The notes under the pieces were generated by a model. That model did no database searches, was not told the DNA's origin, and was given only the letters and a program-made list of their open reading frames with translations. A DNA stretch of 64,000 nt from Nereocystis luetkeana. Its lineage: Eukaryota > Sar > Phaeophyceae > Laminariales > Laminariaceae. The position numbers and the translations under genes are program-made. This document shows, one piece after another, positions 60,334-64,000 of the stretch; within the stretch, counting starts at the first letter, position 1, and each line of letters starts with the position of its first letter. Where the stretch lies: the NCBI GenBank assembly GCA_031213475.1, contig JARUPZ010000018.1, forward strand, positions 5,865,680 to 5,929,679. Direction: 5' to 3'.

Positions 60334-61663
60334 GTGTCGGCACCTGTCCTCGTCACCCTCGACACCTCGGCAGAAAGTTGATTGGGAGGGCAAGCGCGGT
60401 AGGAATGGCGGTGACTTTTGATAGTGGGCGACTTCGAAAGTGGGCAGATTACGGTGATCGGCCGGGGGGCATGAAGACCGTGCAGGACGCGCTCCACACC
60501 CTAGCCGAAATAGTCGCTATATAGAGAGGAAGCGCGGGGGGGGTACTCGAACCAAGAGTTTGATTATTTGTGTCTCGTCGGTGCCGCTGACACGCCGGGG
60601 CCTAATTAAGGATGTACTCAATAACGGTGCTGGTGGGAGGTGTGTTGATCCCGCTGCCCTCATATACCGTGGTTGTTGTAGGTAGTCGTTGGGGGGGGCT
60701 TCGGGCGTGTCTCTAGCGTAGCGTACGCAGAGTACGGGGAGCGGGGAGAGAGATAGGCTGAAGAGCACCCACAGCAATTATTCGGCCAACGTGGAGTTGG
60801 TATTTGTGCTGTACCTGGTACCCATTCCGCAGTATGAATGTTTTCAGATCAGACGGTGACCCGCGGTCTTGGGGGGCTCTTGGATAGGTAGATGGTGGGA
60901 ATTTGACGGCATCACGGGCGAGAGGCCTCCATGGTATCGATGATGTAACTTGAAAGGAATACACATGTGTTTTTCGATTGACCGTGCGCGCATCATTTTG
61001 TTTCGCACGGTCACAGTCGTAAGTTCATGCATGCATCGCCACATAAACTTCGACAATAATATTTGTTTGGTCGGGGGAGGAGCATTGGTGCGTTGTGGAT
61101 TTTGGTGCGTTATGGACCAGCTTGTCTGAAGAATTTGGTAGTGCTGCTGTATCGCGATGTATTCTAGAGATGCAGAACGGCACCGGCGTTGTTCGCCGCA
61201 ACAGAGGGCCGCGGCTATTCGTGCATCCATTCGTCGCGCTCGGCAATCGTGATCAAACGTTCGAACAGATAAATATATTGGGTTATCGTAAACGCGCTCC
61301 TAATACCGGAACGCAGGACAAGAAATCCCACCAATCATTTTCGAGCCCTCACGAAGCCAGAAATCGTAAAAACGGTTCTCGGTGTGGCGCGTCTTGGCAC
61401 GGGCTGGTCGAGGAGACCAGCGCAGTCAGGAAGACGCAGGCTTTTTCCCTTTTTCTTTCGAAAGCAGATATCCGATCTTCTGATCGATTCCGTGCGTCAT
61501 CGACGGTGAGCTAAAATAGCCATGTCCTTCCGTGTCCGTGTCGCGTACTTAATTAAGCCCCAAGTCTCTAGGTAAGGGCAAAAAACAGCCTCTGGAAACG
61601 CAATTCGCGTACAAAAATAACTGGCACTTTCTCCTCAAGAGTTTGGTGCCGTCGGTCTGTACG
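60334..61663. other. Intergenic between SAR1 and the methyltransferase 3' end
   Basis: The two genes converge here. No additional gene, repeat or RNA was recognised except one ACCTGGTA at about 60817. An open frame at 61095-61514 (+) lacks an ATG context and domains. Confidence 0.5.
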
Positions 61664-62284
61664 CTACGGTCGGTCGTCGCTTGACGAAGGCACAGCTCGT
61701 CGCCGCAAGCGCTTGAGGGCAACGGGCGTTGGCCGCTGATTGCTGGCAGGATCGACGACCATTTGGTCTTCGGATACGTGGAGACTTTCGATATCGAACT
61801 GTTCTTTCGCTCGTTGCAGGAACGTGTCGAAAGCGGAACGCAGCTCGTTGGTCATCAGGACGATGGTGTTCTCGTCGCAAACCTGTCACGGGAGTTCATC
61901 CGAAGAGGGAGGCGGTCGAGAATGGGCGATAAGTTATCTCAAAGAGGGCAATGCTGTAATACCCTGGTACGGAGTATGATGCAAGTTGCTCGCATACCGG
62001 CATTCTTCACGGCAGCACAAGCGTATCTTCGTCTCCACCATGCGAAGTTTAATTAGCCCGGCTAGCAATCACTGGTGACATGCAACCGAGCCACCCGCGC
62101 CGAGCTTTCAACAAGCGCATCACCTGGCAAAGCGATGCCAGCAACGGCTCCACGGACGATCTTGCATACACGCAGTCCGCACATATCACGAGATCGTAGC
62201 CGATGCCGTCGCTAGATACCCTCCGTCGCTCCAGAAGCTCTTGGGCGTCCGTGCCCCAATCGTACGCCACCACTTCCACCGCCC
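61664..62284 (-). CDS. METTL21/FAM86-like SAM-dependent methyltransferase, C-terminal two exons
   Basis: Exons 62124-62284 (acceptor GTGTGCAG, donor GTGATG) and 61664-61882 (acceptor GTGACAG, stop at 61664) join in phase. They encode GAVEVVAYDWGTDAQELLER, DGIGYDLVICADCVYARSSV, EPLLASLCQVCDENTIVLMT and NELRSAFDTFLQRAKEQFDI. The D-L-V-(I/L)-x-A-D-C-V-Y signature followed by a hydrophobic strand ending in T.E.R is typical of class I protein methyltransferases of the METTL21/FAM86 group; the substrate cannot be inferred. The upstream part with motif I (ELGxGxG) was not found in the remaining 1.7 kb, so the gene either extends past the window with a large intron or is broken. Confidence 0.75.
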
Positions 62285-64000
62285 CTGCACACTTTCCTGT
62301 TATTTAGCGCGCAACCGCCCGAGGAACCGGCAAAACCAGAGTTTCCAATGTTTCAGAATATTTTCCGTTTGGTTGCTCCCATTGAGACATGGTGGCCCGA
62401 GGAGAGGGTATGAAAACAAGAAGAAAAAAATAGACTGTTTGCGTTAATACTTTTCATATTCACAGTTACACTGGCCGAAAATTCTCTCATAGGCAAGACA
62501 TGCAGCATTTTGAATAGAAAAATCGGTATGTCAAGATCTCAGCGGAGGTAGGAACCTGCGTTATTTTTTTGCTCTCCATATCATCGGCCGACATTGCACG
62601 GAGTTTCAGCCCAAGGATACACAGGTACGAGTCTCCACCCGGCAATCACTACTGTAGCGCGGTACAAGACCTTCGCAAGCACGCAGTTTCGAAAGCTGGA
62701 GTATGCCGCCGACGCGCAACGTTAGATCGCGCTGATGAGCCGATGCAACAACGCGCTCTGCGCGGACTTGCTGTCGTCAAAAAGTGCATCGTTGCTAAAG
62801 ACGATATCACCTTGAGCGTCACAGCGGGACAGCTCGCACATGTGTACTTCAATTCCGACAACAACAGCTGCACAAGCAGCAGCACGGTGCCAGTCGCCGC
62901 GGCGTACGTTTGCGTCGAGCTTTCAACTTAAACGTCGCACTTGCAAAAAGTATAGCGCCCCGGCCAGCGGCACAAAAAGAGTGCAACAGAACGCAATTGG
63001 TGCTGAATTGTAAGCTGCTGCTGCTTGCTGCTGCTCTCGTATGCCTGGTATACTGCTGCCCTGCAACTATAAAAGCAAGGAGCAGCACTGTTCTTAGAAC
63101 TCAATCTGCTGCTACCACTGTTGCTTCTGCACGTTCCATTGTGACTCTGCTCCGTGTTGGTTGTGGGAACCTGTGGTTTTGTTCTTCGGTGTCATCATTT
63201 TCCGGGCCTTCCCACTCCCCTTTCGGGCACGGTGTGGAGGGATTTGAAGACACTTCCTTCTAAAACAAACACAAGAAAAAACTTGAGGAAGCATTTCGAT
63301 CTTTTTTATTATATTATTATGTTACTCTCGGAGAAGAATTTTCCAAAAAAGTTTACATGCAAACTGTTCTTACTATTAATACTCGTACTTATTAATAGTA
63401 TATATAAGTAGTTACCCTTCGTATGGCCGACAATATTAAGTTGCTTGAACGACTAAAGCAATGAAAGGGCACACTAAACTGTGTAGGAAATACAAGGCGC
63501 TTCGCTCCGCGGGCGGCCTACGCCGCCCGCTACGCTCGCCCAGGAAGGAAAAAAGTACATCAAATTATGCGAAGCGAACAGAGGTCCACGATTGAGTTTA
63601 GTTTTTTCAAGGATCGTAATTGCAAACCGGCGACTTGATAATGCCAAGAGTCCCGCCGCCATGCTTCAGGAAAAAAAAGCTCCGACCTTAGCTTGGATGC
63701 CACATACCAGGTATACGCTTCGCGTCGCGGATGTCGTACGTACGTACATACCCCAGGTAGGGTACTACTGTCTGTACTTATTTTCTTCTTTCGATATGCT
63801 CTATGTCTGTACTGTATGTACGAAGAAAGCGAAAAGCACAGCACGGCACAGCAGCAAAAACAATGAAAATGAAACCGAAAACTCGGAAAGGAAAAAAAAT
63901 CCCCGTCCCCTCTCGTGTAATATTTTTCTGCCTGATTGGAACACCTTACACCCGGCCGAAAAGAAGAAAAGAAACTCGAGGCACACGTGACGCCTAGGCA
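62285..64000. other. Region upstream of the methyltransferase exons, nothing firm
   Basis: Should hold the N-terminal exons of the minus-strand methyltransferase, but no ELGAG-type motif was seen. A 39-codon minus frame starting near 62842 (MCELSRCDAQGDIVFSNDAL) is a weak candidate. TATTAATA occurs twice (about 63373 and 63390), and ACCTGGTA (as TACCAGGT) at about 63706. Confidence 0.4.
63509..63530. repeat. Perfect GC hairpin
   Basis: GCGGGCGGC, loop CTAC, GCCGCCCGC: a 9-bp stem of pure G/C. It is embedded in CGCTTCGCTCC..TACGCTCGCC, which extends the symmetry imperfectly. No U-run follows on either strand, so it is not a simple terminator. Confidence 0.8.

Overview
This is eukaryotic nuclear DNA: genes are split by GT-AG introns (donors mostly GTGAGx or GTAAGx), exons are GC-rich, and introns and intergenic DNA are full of low-complexity sequence and dispersed repeats. 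Poly-Gln, Gly and Ala insertions in conserved proteins, mid-sized introns and a papain-type protease fused to an ML lipid-binding domain fit a stramenopile, most likely a brown alga (inference, not proven). There is one 100-base assembly gap (25639-25738).

Layout. (1) 1-11500 holds no gene I can support. It contains repeats, including an inverted pair of tRNA-like (A/B box) units near 3.2-3.7 kb, a related unit near 5.1-5.5 kb, a mosaic of repeat modules at 4.4-6.95 kb, and simple-sequence DNA at 8-11.4 kb. (2) 11505-46926, minus strand, is one very large gene for Raptor, the scaffold subunit of TOR complex 1. It has a Q/S-rich N-terminal exon (45624-46926), a 14.8-kb first intron, the caspase-like RNC domain (28464-30843), HEAT-repeat exons (about 21.5-27.5 kb, interrupted by the gap) and WD40 exons (11505-18531). 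Many exon boundaries join in phase; the middle of the gene could not be closed, and one exon carries an apparent +1 frameshift. (3) 47589-54993, plus strand, is a complete 8-exon gene (536 aa) for a secreted or lysosomal C1A cysteine protease with a C-terminal ML domain. It is divergent from Raptor across about 660 bp. (4) 57450-60333, plus strand, is a complete 6-exon, 200-aa SAR1-type GTPase (COPII coat). (5) 61664-62284, minus strand, has the two last exons of a METTL21/FAM86-like methyltransferase whose SAM-binding N-terminal part I could not find.

Mobile DNA. Four dispersed families can be defined from the window alone: a SINE-like retroposon whose copies share a 3' end followed by a poly(C) tail and are variably 5'-truncated (about 15 copies, 9.8-38.5 kb); a second sequence ending in the same GAGTAC-poly(C); a Stowaway/Tc1-mariner-like MITE with TA target duplications (5 copies); and a piggyBac-like MITE with TTAA-type ends (3 copies). 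Two short motifs, ACCTGGTA and TATTAATA, are also strongly over-represented. The genes have no operon-like relationship; they serve nutrient signalling (Raptor), vacuolar/secreted proteolysis, ER export (SAR1) and protein methylation.
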